64,000 bases of DNA from Sphingobacteriales bacterium (lineage in GTDB: Bacteria; Bacteroidota; Bacteroidia; UKL13-3), in assembly GCA_021299635.1 (NCBI GenBank), contig JAJTFA010000004.1:1-64000 (forward strand). Direction: 5' to 3'. The position numbers and the translations under genes are program-made. How positions within the stretch are numbered: position 1 is the first letter of the stretch; each line of letters opens with the position of its first letter. Of the stretch, positions 56,400 to 64,000 are shown in pieces. The notes beneath the pieces are model-generated. The model made no database searches and was not told the origin of the DNA. It saw only the letters and a program-made list of their open reading frames with translations.

Positions 56400-56481
56400 C
56401 AAACTAATCTGATGTGATGATATGTGCATATTAAGATATAGGGCAGTATGCGTTTGCAATTTAAATTTTTCAATTTCTGAC

Positions 56482-56787
56482 CTAAAACTTTAACTCCAGC
56501 GAATCAACTACCCTGCCGTTTACGATATGCTCATCAATAATGGTGGCCACATCTTCAGGTTTTACATGCCCGTAGTAGGTTCCTTCCGGATACACCACCA
56601 GTGCAGGGCCAAACTTACAGGCATCTAAACAGCCTGCACGCTGGGCACGTACTTTTCCTTTTAGTCCGCGCTCGGTTAATACTTCCCTGAACTTTTCCAC
56701 CAATTCTATTCCGCGTTGCTCACCGCAGCATGCTTTGCCTTCGGCCTTCTGGTTCGCACAAATAAAAATATGTTTTTCAAATCGCAT
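56482..56787 (-). CDS. Thioredoxin-like [2Fe-2S] ferredoxin
   Basis: A 101-residue protein of the thioredoxin-fold [2Fe-2S] ferredoxin family. Cysteines are at 10, 20, 21, 53 and 57; C10 or C20/C21 with C53 and C57 (AGCLDACKFGP) should hold the cluster. VVYPEGTYYGHVKPEDV is the conserved second half. It is likely an electron carrier with unknown partners. No redox enzyme gene is adjacent. Confidence 0.88.
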   Translation of the reverse strand: MRFEKHIFICANQKAEGKACCGEQRGIELVEKFREVLTERGLKGKVRAQRAGCLDACKFGPALVVYPEGTYYGHVKPEDVATIIDEHIVNGRVVDSLELKF

Positions 56788-56830
56788 ATTGTTATACTTA
56801 TTGTTTGAAGTGCAATGTTAATGCGCGTAA

Positions 56831-56848
56831 TCCTGTTTTCAAACAGGA
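56831..56848. promoter_or_regulatory. Inverted repeat upstream of the ferredoxin gene
   Basis: TCCTGTTT (56831-56838) and AAACAGGA (56841-56848) form a perfect 8-bp inverted repeat, 43 bp before the ferredoxin start. It lies between that gene and the dinB stop. No T run follows, so it looks more like an operator than a terminator. Confidence 0.35.
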
Positions 56849-56872
56849 ATTATTATTTGCAGCGCCATGCGT

Positions 56873-58048
56873 CTATCCCTTAAACGCATTAAAATCATGC
56901 TGCTTTATATCCATACCAACTGCTCTTTTCACTGCATCATTACCGAAGCGCTGACGCATTTTATCCATGGCTTCGTAGAGTTGTATCTGCCTTTCCATAT
57001 TTTCAAATAACCTATATTGGTGTGAGCCGTGTACTAGGTTGCTAAGCCGAATACCAATGAGGCGAATGAGCATGCGTTTGTTATACAACTTATCAAAAAT
57101 TTCTTTGGCTTTTTCAATCAGCACATGATCAAGAGAGGTGTAAGGGATACGTACTTGCTGAGAATAGGTATTAAAATCGGCATAACGGATTTTAATGGCA
57201 ATGCAACCCGTTAGCTTTTCTTCGCTACGCAACTGAAAAGCCAGTTTTTCTGCCATGCTTACCAGCGTAGCTTTGAGCATCTGTACATCAATGGTATCTT
57301 TTTCAAATGTTTGCTCGGTTGAAATGGATTTGCGCTCAGAATAAGGAACCACAGGCGACTCATCCTGACCGTTTGCTTTTTTCCATATCATCAGGCCGTT
57401 TTCTCCAAGCACACGCGTAAGCAACTCCGGTGGCATTTGCTGCAAGGTATGTATGCGCTCTACGCCCATGCCACGCAACATATAATATGTTTTATCGCCA
57501 ACCATGGGTATTTTCTTAATAGACAATGGCGCCAGAAAAGATTTTTCTTCACCATAGGCAATTTGTTTATGTCCGTTTGGTTTGGCTTCGCCTGTTCCAA
57601 CTTTTGAAACGGTTTTGTTAGATGCGAGTGCAAATGAAATAGGCAAACCGGTTTCTTTAATAACCCGCTCACGTATGTGGCCTGCCAGTTGATAGCATCC
57701 AAAGAAACGCTCCATGCCGGTGAGGTCCATATAAAATTCATCAATAGATGTTTTCTCGTAGAGCGGAACCTCTTCCTTTATAATCTCGGTAATTATTTGC
57801 GAGTATTTGCTATAGGTTTCTGCATCACCGCGTACCACGATAGCATCCGGACATAATTGCCTTGCTGTTTTAATAGGCATTGCTGAGTGTATGCCGAATT
57901 GCCTGGCCTCATAACTGCAACTGGCCACCACCCCCCTGTCGCCCGATCCGCCAACCAACACAGGCTTGCCAATAAGCATGCTGTTTTGCAAACGCTCTAC
58001 CGAAACAAAAAAAGTATCCAGGTCAATATGTACAATATTGCGGTTCAT
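56873..58048 (-). CDS. dinB: DNA polymerase IV (DinB)
   Basis: A 391-residue Y-family translesion polymerase. Catalytic acidic residues lie in HIDLDTFFVSVE and KTSIDEFYMDLT (SIDEF where SIDEAY is common). The helix-hairpin-helix is at PMVGDKTYYMLRGMG, and a little-finger domain follows. It lacks an obvious C-terminal clamp motif (ends in NAFKG). It diverges from the LexA-like gene with a 62-bp region holding a perfect palindrome. Confidence 0.95.
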   Translation of the reverse strand: MNRNIVHIDLDTFFVSVERLQNSMLIGKPVLVGGSGDRGVVASCSYEARQFGIHSAMPIKTARQLCPDAIVVRGDAETYSKYSQIITEIIKEEVPLYEKTSIDEFYMDLTGMERFFGCYQLAGHIRERVIKETGLPISFALASNKTVSKVGTGEAKPNGHKQIAYGEEKSFLAPLSIKKIPMVGDKTYYMLRGMGVERIHTLQQMPPELLTRVLGENGLMIWKKANGQDESPVVPYSERKSISTEQTFEKDTIDVQMLKATLVSMAEKLAFQLRSEEKLTGCIAIKIRYADFNTYSQQVRIPYTSLDHVLIEKAKEIFDKLYNKRMLIRLIGIRLSNLVHGSHQYRLFENMERQIQLYEAMDKMRQRFGNDAVKRAVGMDIKQHDFNAFKG

Positions 58049-58083
58049 GATAAAAACACGACAAACAATATTAGCTCATTTTT

Positions 58084-58100
58084 TAAGCAAATATTGCTTA
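58084..58100. promoter_or_regulatory. Perfect palindrome, likely operator of the LexA-like repressor
   Basis: TAAGCAA-ATA-TTGCTTA is a perfect 7-3-7 inverted repeat in the intergenic region between dinB and the repressor gene, 11 nt before the repressor ATG. A further partial half-site, AATATTAGCT, sits at ~58067-58076. The -7-like box TATTATTG (58099-58106) overlaps its end. Confidence 0.6.
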
Positions 58101-58110
58101 TTATTGTAGC

Positions 58111-58884
58111 ATGTTTGTTTTTTCAAAGAATATTAAAGTGCTGCGCGTTAAACAAGGTTTATCGCAGGAGCAGCTTGCCGATTTGCTTGGCGTTACACGC
58201 TCTCGTATTGGTTCGTATGAAGAAGGCCGCTCGGAACCCAACTTGGAAACACTCATTAAAATAGCCTCCTTTTTTAAACTGCCTATTGATGCGCTGGTAA
58301 AAACCGATCTCTCCCGTTCAGGCAATAAATCATTCATAGAAATTGGAAAGAACCGTGTACTGTTTCCGGTAATGATTGATGAGCAAAACAACGAAACCAT
58401 TGAAATTGTGAGCATGAAAGCCTCTGCAGGATACCTGAATGGCTATGCAGATCCGGAATATATTGAGAGCTTACAACGCATGAAACTTCCTTTTGTACCC
58501 ACAGGTAAACACCGTGCATTTCCTATTAAAGGCGACTCCATGCCTCCGCTGGGTGACGGTAGTTTTGTGGTGGGGCGATTTATGGAAGACCTACGCGACA
58601 TACGCAATGGGCAAACCTATGTATTGCTTACCCAAAATGATGGCATTGTATACAAACGTGTGTTTAATAAACTGAAAGAGAAAAAGCGACTGCTGCTTTG
58701 CTCTGATAATAAACTTTACAACCCCTATGAAGTGCATGCCGAGGAAGTGCTTGAAGCCTGGGAATTTGTATGCAGCATTCATACCAAGGCACATGCAGAA
58801 GATGAGCTGAATTTGCAAAGCATTATGAATATGCTGCGCGAGCTGAGGGTTGAACTGCAAATGCTGAAACAACCTAAAAAGTAA
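58111..58884 (+). CDS. XRE-S24 repressor, LexA-like
   Basis: A 257-residue regulator. An XRE helix-turn-helix (~5-60: GLSQEQLADLLGVTRSRIGSYEEG) is joined to an S24/LexA-type serine protease domain. The candidate self-cleavage site is Ala-Gly in KASAGYLNGY (~107), with catalytic Ser in KGDSMPPL and Lys in GIVYKRVF. It most likely represses itself and dinB, and is inactivated by RecA-dependent autocleavage after DNA damage. ATG 58111 lies 4 nt after a -7-like box. C-terminal helix follows. Confidence 0.87.
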   Translation: MFVFSKNIKVLRVKQGLSQEQLADLLGVTRSRIGSYEEGRSEPNLETLIKIASFFKLPIDALVKTDLSRSGNKSFIEIGKNRVLFPVMIDEQNNETIEIVSMKASAGYLNGYADPEYIESLQRMKLPFVPTGKHRAFPIKGDSMPPLGDGSFVVGRFMEDLRDIRNGQTYVLLTQNDGIVYKRVFNKLKEKKRLLLCSDNKLYNPYEVHAEEVLEAWEFVCSIHTKAHAEDELNLQSIMNMLRELRVELQMLKQPKK

Positions 58885-58887
58885 AGC

Positions 58888-59538
58888 CTACTGCTGCATT
58901 TTTTTTAGTCGGGGATAAGATTTACATATAGCCGTAATGGCGCAACTTTCGCACTTTGGATTACGGGCCAGGCAGGTATAACGTCCGTGTAAAATTAGCC
59001 AGTGGTGTGCTACATGCACGAACTCGGCCGGAATGTATTTAATAAGCTGCTGCTCGGCCTGCAGTGGATTTTTTGCTCCTACCGTTAAACCCAAACGGGC
59101 CGATACCCTAAACACATGCGTATCTACTGCCATTGCCGGCTGATTAAAAATAACTGATGCAATAACATTGGCCGTTTTACGACCCACACCGGGCAGTTTT
59201 ACCAAATCCTCTATCCGATCAGGCACCTCTCCGCTAAAATCATTAATTAGCATTTGTGCCATGCCCACCAGATGCTTGCTTTTGTTGTTGGGATAACTGA
59301 TGCTGCGTATATAATCAAACACCTCTTCTGGTTCGGCCTGTGCAAGTTTTTGCGGTGTTGGGTATGCTTTAAACAAGGTTGGCGTAACCATGTTTACGCG
59401 CTTATCTGTACACTGAGCAGAAAGAATAACAGCTACCAATAGCTGATATGAATTTTTATAATCCAGTTCGGTTTCGGCCTGTGGCTGATGCTTGGAAAAA
59501 TATTCGATAAAGGCATGGTAACGCTCCTTGCGGTTCAT
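58888..59538 (-). CDS. nth: Endonuclease III
   Basis: A 216-residue base-excision-repair glycosylase/AP lyase that removes oxidised pyrimidines. Helix-hairpin-helix LPGVGRKTANVI with the catalytic Asp downstream in AVDTHVFRV, catalytic Lys in QCTDKRV, and a [4Fe-4S] cluster C-x6-C-x2-C-x5-C in CLARNPKCESCAITAIC. Convergent with the LexA-like gene, 3 bp apart. Confidence 0.95.
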   Translation of the reverse strand: MNRKERYHAFIEYFSKHQPQAETELDYKNSYQLLVAVILSAQCTDKRVNMVTPTLFKAYPTPQKLAQAEPEEVFDYIRSISYPNNKSKHLVGMAQMLINDFSGEVPDRIEDLVKLPGVGRKTANVIASVIFNQPAMAVDTHVFRVSARLGLTVGAKNPLQAEQQLIKYIPAEFVHVAHHWLILHGRYTCLARNPKCESCAITAICKSYPRLKKMQQ

Positions 59539-59544
59539 ACCGGA

Positions 59545-59778
59545 TTAGTTGAGAATGCCTTTGGCAATAAGATATGGAATGATTAACCACAGAAGGCCTT
59601 TAATTAAAAAAAACAGGAAGCCGGCAATACCCAAGCGCTTTACCCAGCGGAACAATGGCCAGCGGTGCTTATGCGGCACCGGACATTCAAGTGGCTTATC
59701 CTTTACTTTTTCTGTTTGTTGAATCATTGAAGGTGCAATTTTCGGTTTTTCTTTTTTACTAAACAAATGATACGGCAA
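59545..59778 (-). CDS. Small membrane protein, hypothetical
   Basis: A 77-residue protein with one strong membrane helix region (LGIAGFLFFLIKGLLWLIIPYLIA), preceded by a His/Pro/Trp segment (PVPHKHRWPLFRWVKR) that looks conserved in Bacteroidota. The start is uncertain: TTG 59778 gives a typical length; ATG 59727 would give 60 residues. It lies 6 bp upstream of nth. Function unknown. Confidence 0.6.
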   Translation of the reverse strand: MPYHLFSKKEKPKIAPSMIQQTEKVKDKPLECPVPHKHRWPLFRWVKRLGIAGFLFFLIKGLLWLIIPYLIAKGILN

Positions 59779-59875
59779 AGAGTTGAATCCGGTAATGGTT
59801 TTATATTAATAGAGCGCAGTTTATGTAAGACTCCCTTGGGTTAATAAAAGTCCTGAAGTCAAAATAAAATGACAA

Positions 59876-60868
59876 TTACCAATCATCATTACGCTCCTGC
59901 GTGTTGCGCAACAAAACAACACGGTTGGCCTTAATTACCCGCCCCTTCTTTATTTCTTCCAATACTTTATCAATGGCTACGTTGAGTTCAAATCCCATCA
60001 GCAGGATATAGGTATTGATGTAAATGAGCAGCAAAATAACAATGATAACACCTATTGAGCCATACACTTTATTGTATGAATTAAACTCATTTACATACAA
60101 TGAAAACAAGGTGGTTGTAAACACAATGCTAATGCATGCAAATACAGAACCTGCTGAAAAAAATCGCCACCTGCGGCTTTTGCTGGGTGCAAAGTAGTAG
60201 ATGCAAGAAACAAACAACAGTATAATAAATATAACCAAACCGTAATTAAGCAAGAACAACAGCACCGGTGTAATAACCGAAGGAAAATACTTGAGCTTAT
60301 GTAAAAACTGTATGGAGTAATTACCAATGGTTATAAGCAATACCGACAATAGCAATGATATTGATACAATGACAGATAATATGATCGCAACCAACCTTTG
60401 TTTCCAGAAGCTACGCGTTTCTTTCTGATTGCTGTATTTATTTAATATGTTCATTAAGGAATGAAACCCATTGGTTGAAAAATAAATGGCAAACAAAAAA
60501 CCAACCGATAAGAGCCCGCTTCGTTGTTTACGCAGGATATCGTTGAGGGTACTTTTTATGGCGTTGAATGTATTGGCAGGAACCAGTTTTTCTATGAAAA
60601 ATAAAATTTCATCGGTGCTATAGTGAAGTGGCAGATAGGCAATGAGCGTAAAAAAGAAAATTACAGTAGGAAATAAAGCAAGAAAAAAAGTATAAGAAAG
60701 TGAAGAAGAGCGTACATGCAAATCACGCTTATCTATCCAGCGAACAAAAAACTCAATTACTGCATACCAGGTTATTTCCGGGTATCCGGGGAACTGCCTG
60801 CGTTGTAAAAAACCAATGGTGGCTTTTACAGGCTTTGAGTTTAATATATTAATTTTTGTTTTGGCCAT
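59876..60868 (-). CDS. YihY/BrkB family membrane protein
   Basis: A 330-residue inner-membrane protein with about six helices, of the YihY/virulence factor BrkB family. Diagnostic SYTFFLALFPTVIFFFTLIAYLPL, STNGFHSLMNILN, and a final VYGSIGVIIVILLLIYINTYILLMGFELN. Often misnamed ribonuclease BN; it is probably a membrane transporter or envelope protein. ATG 60868 is favoured; it overlaps the thioesterase gene by 20 nt. Confidence 0.88.
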   Translation of the reverse strand: MAKTKINILNSKPVKATIGFLQRRQFPGYPEITWYAVIEFFVRWIDKRDLHVRSSSLSYTFFLALFPTVIFFFTLIAYLPLHYSTDEILFFIEKLVPANTFNAIKSTLNDILRKQRSGLLSVGFLFAIYFSTNGFHSLMNILNKYSNQKETRSFWKQRLVAIILSVIVSISLLLSVLLITIGNYSIQFLHKLKYFPSVITPVLLFLLNYGLVIFIILLFVSCIYYFAPSKSRRWRFFSAGSVFACISIVFTTTLFSLYVNEFNSYNKVYGSIGVIIVILLLIYINTYILLMGFELNVAIDKVLEEIKKGRVIKANRVVLLRNTQERNDDW

Positions 60869-61271
60869 TGTAGTATGGCTCCATTTTTTCAATTAACTGT
60901 TGGGGTGCGCGGGTAATACGTCCGGTTTTCATATCAATAAAAACCAAGGTACTTTGTCCGGTGTGCACTAGTTCGCCCTGTTCATTGGTTATTTCATAAT
61001 CAAAATCCATTTTAACTGTGGGCATTGACTTGATGGTGGTTTTAATGGTGAGTAAGTCATCATACCGGGCTGCTTTTATGAATTTACAATTCATAGTTGA
61101 AACAGGCATCATAATCCCAATTTCTTCAAAACCTTTATACGTTAAGCCAAGTGAGCGGAGGGCTTCGGTTCGGCCCATTTCATAGTACAAGGCATAATTA
61201 CCATAGTATACATATCCCATCTGATCGGTTTCGCCATAACGCACACGTATTTGGGTTTCATGCATCATCAT
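60849..61271 (-). CDS. Acyl-CoA thioesterase (YbgC/4HBT family)
   Basis: A 140-residue hotdog-fold thioesterase. RYGETDQMGYVYYGNYALYYEMGRTE contains the conserved Asp that acts in catalysis. It probably hydrolyses short acyl-CoAs. Three ATG codons in a row begin the frame (61271, 61268, 61265). It overlaps the YihY gene by 20 nt and lies 1 bp from lhgO. Confidence 0.9.
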   Translation of the reverse strand: MMMHETQIRVRYGETDQMGYVYYGNYALYYEMGRTEALRSLGLTYKGFEEIGIMMPVSTMNCKFIKAARYDDLLTIKTTIKSMPTVKMDFDYEITNEQGELVHTGQSTLVFIDMKTGRITRAPQQLIEKMEPYYNGQNKN

Positions 61272-61272
61272 T

Positions 61273-62469
61273 TTACAAATGCTTTAGTGTTAAGCTAGCA
61301 ATGGTTTGGCCAATACTTAATGAGGAAGTAGCTGCAGGCGAAGGTGCATTGAGTATATGAATGGCACGGTTGTTTTCAATAATTTTAAAATCATCCAGCA
61401 AGCCCCCTGTGCGATCGCAAGCCTGCGCACGCACACCTGCCTCTGCAGGTACCAAATCATCTTCCTGTACTTCCGGAATAAATTTTTGCAGTGCTTTGGT
61501 AAATGCTGTTTTAGAAAACGAGCGGTAAAACTCCCCCATACCTGTTTTCCAAAATTTGGTTGCCACTTTCTGAAATCCGGGCCAGGTTAATGATTCAAAC
61601 AACTCTACCAGATCCACATCCGCTTTTTCATAACCTTCGCGCTTAAAGGCAAACACCGCATTGGGACCGGCCTCTATACCACCATCAATCATGCGGGTAA
61701 AGTGCACACCCAAAAAAGGAAAATTAGGATCGGGTACCGGGTAAATCAGGTTTCTCACCAAGCCACGCTTTTCGGGTTTAAGCATGAAGTACTCCCCTCT
61801 GAAAGGAATGATACGCGTATCCGGTTTTTCTCCGGCCATTTCAGCAATTTTATCACAATACAGTCCTGCACAGTTTACCATCAGTTTTGCAGAATGCACC
61901 CCGTAATCAGTAACTACTTCTACCCCATCTGTTTTTACTCTGATATCCTTAGCTTGCTGGGAAGTGTAAATACGACCACCCATTTGCTCAATAAGTTCGG
62001 CCAGTTTTAAAGATACATCGGTATAATCTATAATACCTGTATAAGGCACATGAATGGCGCGTATCCCACGCATATGAGGTTCAAATTCTTTTAAACGCTC
62101 CTGCTCTACCATGCTTATTTTATCCAGTCTGTTTTCCAATCCACGTTTGTATAAATTATCTAACAAAGGCAGTTCCCAGGCGTCAGTAGCCACAATCAGT
62201 TTCCCGCATAAATCAAACATGATGCCATGCTCTCTGCAAAAATCAAGCAGCATGTGATAACCACCAATGCAGTTTTGCGCTTTTAAACTTCCGGGTTTAT
62301 AATAGATACCAGAATGTATCACACCGCTGTTGTGTCCGGTTTGGTGAGCTGCTAGTTGTGCCTCTTTTTCGAGTATGGCTACTTTAAGTCCGGGATTTTG
62401 TTTTAAGATATTCCATGCGCTGGCTAATCCCACAATTCCACCGCCTATAATAACAACATCGTTTTGCAT
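61273..62469 (-). CDS. lhgO: L-2-hydroxyglutarate oxidase
   Basis: A 398-residue FAD-dependent oxidase that converts L-2-hydroxyglutarate to 2-oxoglutarate. FAD-binding VVIIGGGIVGLASAWN, HQTGHNSGVIHSGIYYKPGSLKA, VNCAGLYCDKIAEMAG, FRGEYFMLKPEKRGLV and AEAGVRAQACD match LhgO. It removes a damaging side product of central metabolism. ATG 62469 is chosen over GTG 62475; the ATG lies inside a large inverted repeat. Confidence 0.93.
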   Translation of the reverse strand: MQNDVVIIGGGIVGLASAWNILKQNPGLKVAILEKEAQLAAHQTGHNSGVIHSGIYYKPGSLKAQNCIGGYHMLLDFCREHGIMFDLCGKLIVATDAWELPLLDNLYKRGLENRLDKISMVEQERLKEFEPHMRGIRAIHVPYTGIIDYTDVSLKLAELIEQMGGRIYTSQQAKDIRVKTDGVEVVTDYGVHSAKLMVNCAGLYCDKIAEMAGEKPDTRIIPFRGEYFMLKPEKRGLVRNLIYPVPDPNFPFLGVHFTRMIDGGIEAGPNAVFAFKREGYEKADVDLVELFESLTWPGFQKVATKFWKTGMGEFYRSFSKTAFTKALQKFIPEVQEDDLVPAEAGVRAQACDRTGGLLDDFKIIENNRAIHILNAPSPAATSSLSIGQTIASLTLKHL

Positions 62470-62493
62470 AAACACTGATAAAGTGTTGCAAAA
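62462..62493 (-). promoter_or_regulatory. Large inverted repeat over the lhgO start codon
   Basis: TTTTGC (62462-62467) pairs with GCAAAA (62488-62493), and AACACT (62471-62476) pairs with AGTGTT (62482-62487), with only a 3-nt bulge on one side and a 5-nt loop. The lhgO ATG (62467-62469) lies within the structure, so the RNA hairpin could hide it, or a repressor could bind here. Confidence 0.45.
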
Positions 62494-62515
62494 TAATATT
62501 GTTTATTGAGGTTTA

Positions 62516-63715
62516 CTAAAACGTTTCGCCATTGGCTTTTCTAATACGCCTGATTAAGAAAATAGTGCTCAGCGTCATGGCTATGGAGATATAGCCGACA
62601 ATATCATAATGCTCCATGTGTCCACTTACGGGATCTCTAGATATGATAAGACCTGAAACGTATGCCGCTACACCGGCAGATAATTGCTGCATGCTTGAAA
62701 GGATACTCATAAAACTGCCACGCATTTGCGGTTGCACCGTTTCTGAAACCATAGCCTGCGCAGGTATAAAACGCCCACCTGATAAAATAAAAAAGAAGGT
62801 GGTGGCAATTAATGCAATCCACAAGGCCACTTGAGGCATTTGGGTAATTGCAAAAACAGGAAGGGAGCATAATACCACAAACAGCGTATACACTTTAAGC
62901 TTTCCTAGCCTGTCGGATAATTTTCCGATGATTGGTCCGGTAAAAATATTAAAGGCACCTCCTATGAGGTAAATATAGGTAAGTTCGCTTTCCATAAAGC
63001 CTACATTGGCTACCATATAGGGACTCAGAAACGGGATAATACTAAAATGGCCATACATCAATACCATCATCAATGTAATGGCCTTGCGCTGATTGGTATT
63101 GGCAAGTAGACTTCGGACAATTTGACCAATCCTCTGTTTTTCGTTGTTAAGGTGTGCATTTACTGCAGGCACAAAACGCCAGATAAAGTAGGAAAGTGGG
63201 AGAGCCAGTACACTTAAAAAAATAAACGGTGCCTGCCAGCCCATTTTGGTAGCTATGAATAAGCCAAAGGGCACACCAAAAACGGATGCTGCAGAAAAAC
63301 CGACCATAATCATACCCATGGCCTGACCGCGTCTTTCAAACGGGATGGTATCGCCTACAATAGATAGTATAATGGCACCAAGCACCCCGCCAAATAAACC
63401 GGTGAATATGCGGGCAAACATCAGCATGGCATAGTTATTTGCGAGTCCGCAAGCCAGTGTACCTATTAAAAAACCTGCATACAATACCTGCAAAAATTTC
63501 TTTCTGTCAAACTTATCAATGATAAAAGCGGTAAATAAACCCGACACACCGGCACTGATCGTGTAGGAGGAAACCAATGCACCAAATTGCTGCGGAGTAA
63601 TATGAAAGAGGCGCATGAGTTGAGGACCCAGAGGCATCATAATCATAAAATCCAAAATATTGGTAAAGTTGATGGCTGCTAGGGTAACTAATAAGATTTT
63701 CTCGGGTCTGTTCAA
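62516..63715 (-). CDS. MFS transporter
   Basis: A 399-residue major facilitator protein with about twelve helices. Motif A-like DKFDRKKFLQ lies between helices 2 and 3, with a second DRLGKLKVY-like copy. LDFMIMMPLGPQLMRLF begins helix 1. Related proteins are DHA1-type drug exporters; substrate unknown. The start is a TTG (63715), because the N-terminal helix needs it; no ATG gives a full first helix. Confidence 0.85.
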   Translation of the reverse strand: MNRPEKILLVTLAAINFTNILDFMIMMPLGPQLMRLFHITPQQFGALVSSYTISAGVSGLFTAFIIDKFDRKKFLQVLYAGFLIGTLACGLANNYAMLMFARIFTGLFGGVLGAIILSIVGDTIPFERRGQAMGMIMVGFSAASVFGVPFGLFIATKMGWQAPFIFLSVLALPLSYFIWRFVPAVNAHLNNEKQRIGQIVRSLLANTNQRKAITLMMVLMYGHFSIIPFLSPYMVANVGFMESELTYIYLIGGAFNIFTGPIIGKLSDRLGKLKVYTLFVVLCSLPVFAITQMPQVALWIALIATTFFFILSGGRFIPAQAMVSETVQPQMRGSFMSILSSMQQLSAGVAAYVSGLIISRDPVSGHMEHYDIVGYISIAMTLSTIFLIRRIRKANGETF

Positions 63716-63903
63716 AAGTTGTATTTAAGATAAGACAAAAAAGAAATCTGTCATATAACAGCAAGATAATGATTAAAATGCAAACTCAAGAAACGTTATA
63801 CTAAACATCAGCAATTAATCAAATAACTCGATATTGGTATTATATAATTTAACAGGATACACCATACTGATTGAAATTACAATTAAGAGACTGTGTTGAA
63901 ATC

Positions 63904-63999
63904 TCACCACACATAATGCTTTTTGTTCATTAGCAGTGCTTCACCAGTAATGGTTTCTTTACCTGTAGCTTTATCTATTACCTTGGTTTCAAATAAAAC
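63904..63999 (-). CDS. C-terminal end of a protein, cut by window edge
   Basis: 31 codons ending in a TGA, read on the minus strand: the sequence includes VLFETKVIDKATGKET and ALLMNKKHYVW. The phrase resembles the last strands of hotdog-fold acyl hydrolases/dehydratases, but too little is visible to assign it. The rest lies beyond position 64000. Confidence 0.45.
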   Translation of the reverse strand, partial: VLFETKVIDKATGKETITGEALLMNKKHYVW

Positions 64000-64000
64000 C

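Noticed and set aside
1-64000. CRISPR array, prophage, integron or insertion sequence
   Set aside because: I saw no spaced direct repeats, transposase motifs, integrase or phage structural genes on either strand.

Overview
The window looks like ordinary chromosome from a member of the phylum Bacteroidota, probably near the Chitinophagales/Sphingobacteriales. The evidence is AT-rich DNA, type IX secretion (T9SS) C-terminal sorting domains on three secreted proteins, Bacteroidota-type -7 promoter boxes (TAnnTTTG), almost no Shine-Dalgarno sequences, a BatA-type protein, a DUF5606 protein, and Kdo synthesis genes (kdsA, kdsB), which imply an LPS outer membrane. I see no prophage, insertion sequence, CRISPR array or defence island, and no gene block of foreign composition.

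Layout. 1-6.9 kb: decayed GIY-YIG nuclease, DUF5606 protein, fused isobutyryl-CoA mutase icmF, SRAP peptidase, hutU. 7-12.2 kb: large T9SS cargo, YCF48-like propeller, small lipoprotein. 12.3-14.8 kb: hpt, adk with a histone-like tail, obg. 14.9-22 kb: M1 metallopeptidase joined to an Omp85-like barrel, and a BNR/PKD T9SS cargo. 22-27 kb: trhO, small secreted proteins, and a probable zinc or copper uptake locus (His-rich protein, TonB-dependent receptor, His/Asp-rich lipoprotein). 27-33.7 kb: yidC, pyrG, kdsB, DMT transporter, GT9 glycosyltransferase. 33.9-39.3 kb: lemA with two TPM proteins, DEDD exonuclease, pdxJ, M28 peptidase. 39.3-45.4 kb: kdsA, HAD phosphatase, an overlapping operon of two thioredoxin-fold proteins and a VWA protein, an EEP hydrolase, a VIT1/CCC1 transporter, a Cys-rich secreted protein. 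45.5-52.9 kb: BatA-like VWA protein, dihydroorotase homologue, ssb, dprA, alkaline phosphatase. 52.9-64 kb: GH25 lysozyme, tRNA-Met, GT-C/TPR membrane protein, ferredoxin, dinB facing a LexA-like repressor, nth, YihY, thioesterase, lhgO, MFS transporter, and the end of one more gene.

Genes that work together. kdsA, kdsB and the GT9 enzyme serve LPS core synthesis, and pyrG supplies the CTP used by KdsB. ssb, dprA, dinB, nth, the SRAP protein and the LexA-like repressor form a scattered genome-maintenance set. The 23.6-27 kb locus looks like one metal-uptake operon with a palindrome over its promoter.

The most interesting items are the M1 peptidase/Omp85-type barrel fusion, the roughly 120-residue Lys/Ala tail on adenylate kinase, a dihydroorotase homologue lacking catalytic histidines, a perfect palindrome between dinB and a LexA-like repressor, and a recurring layout in which a -7 box ends exactly 4 nt before the ATG, suggesting leaderless transcripts. 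All functional assignments come from reading the sequence and from family knowledge; no database search was run.
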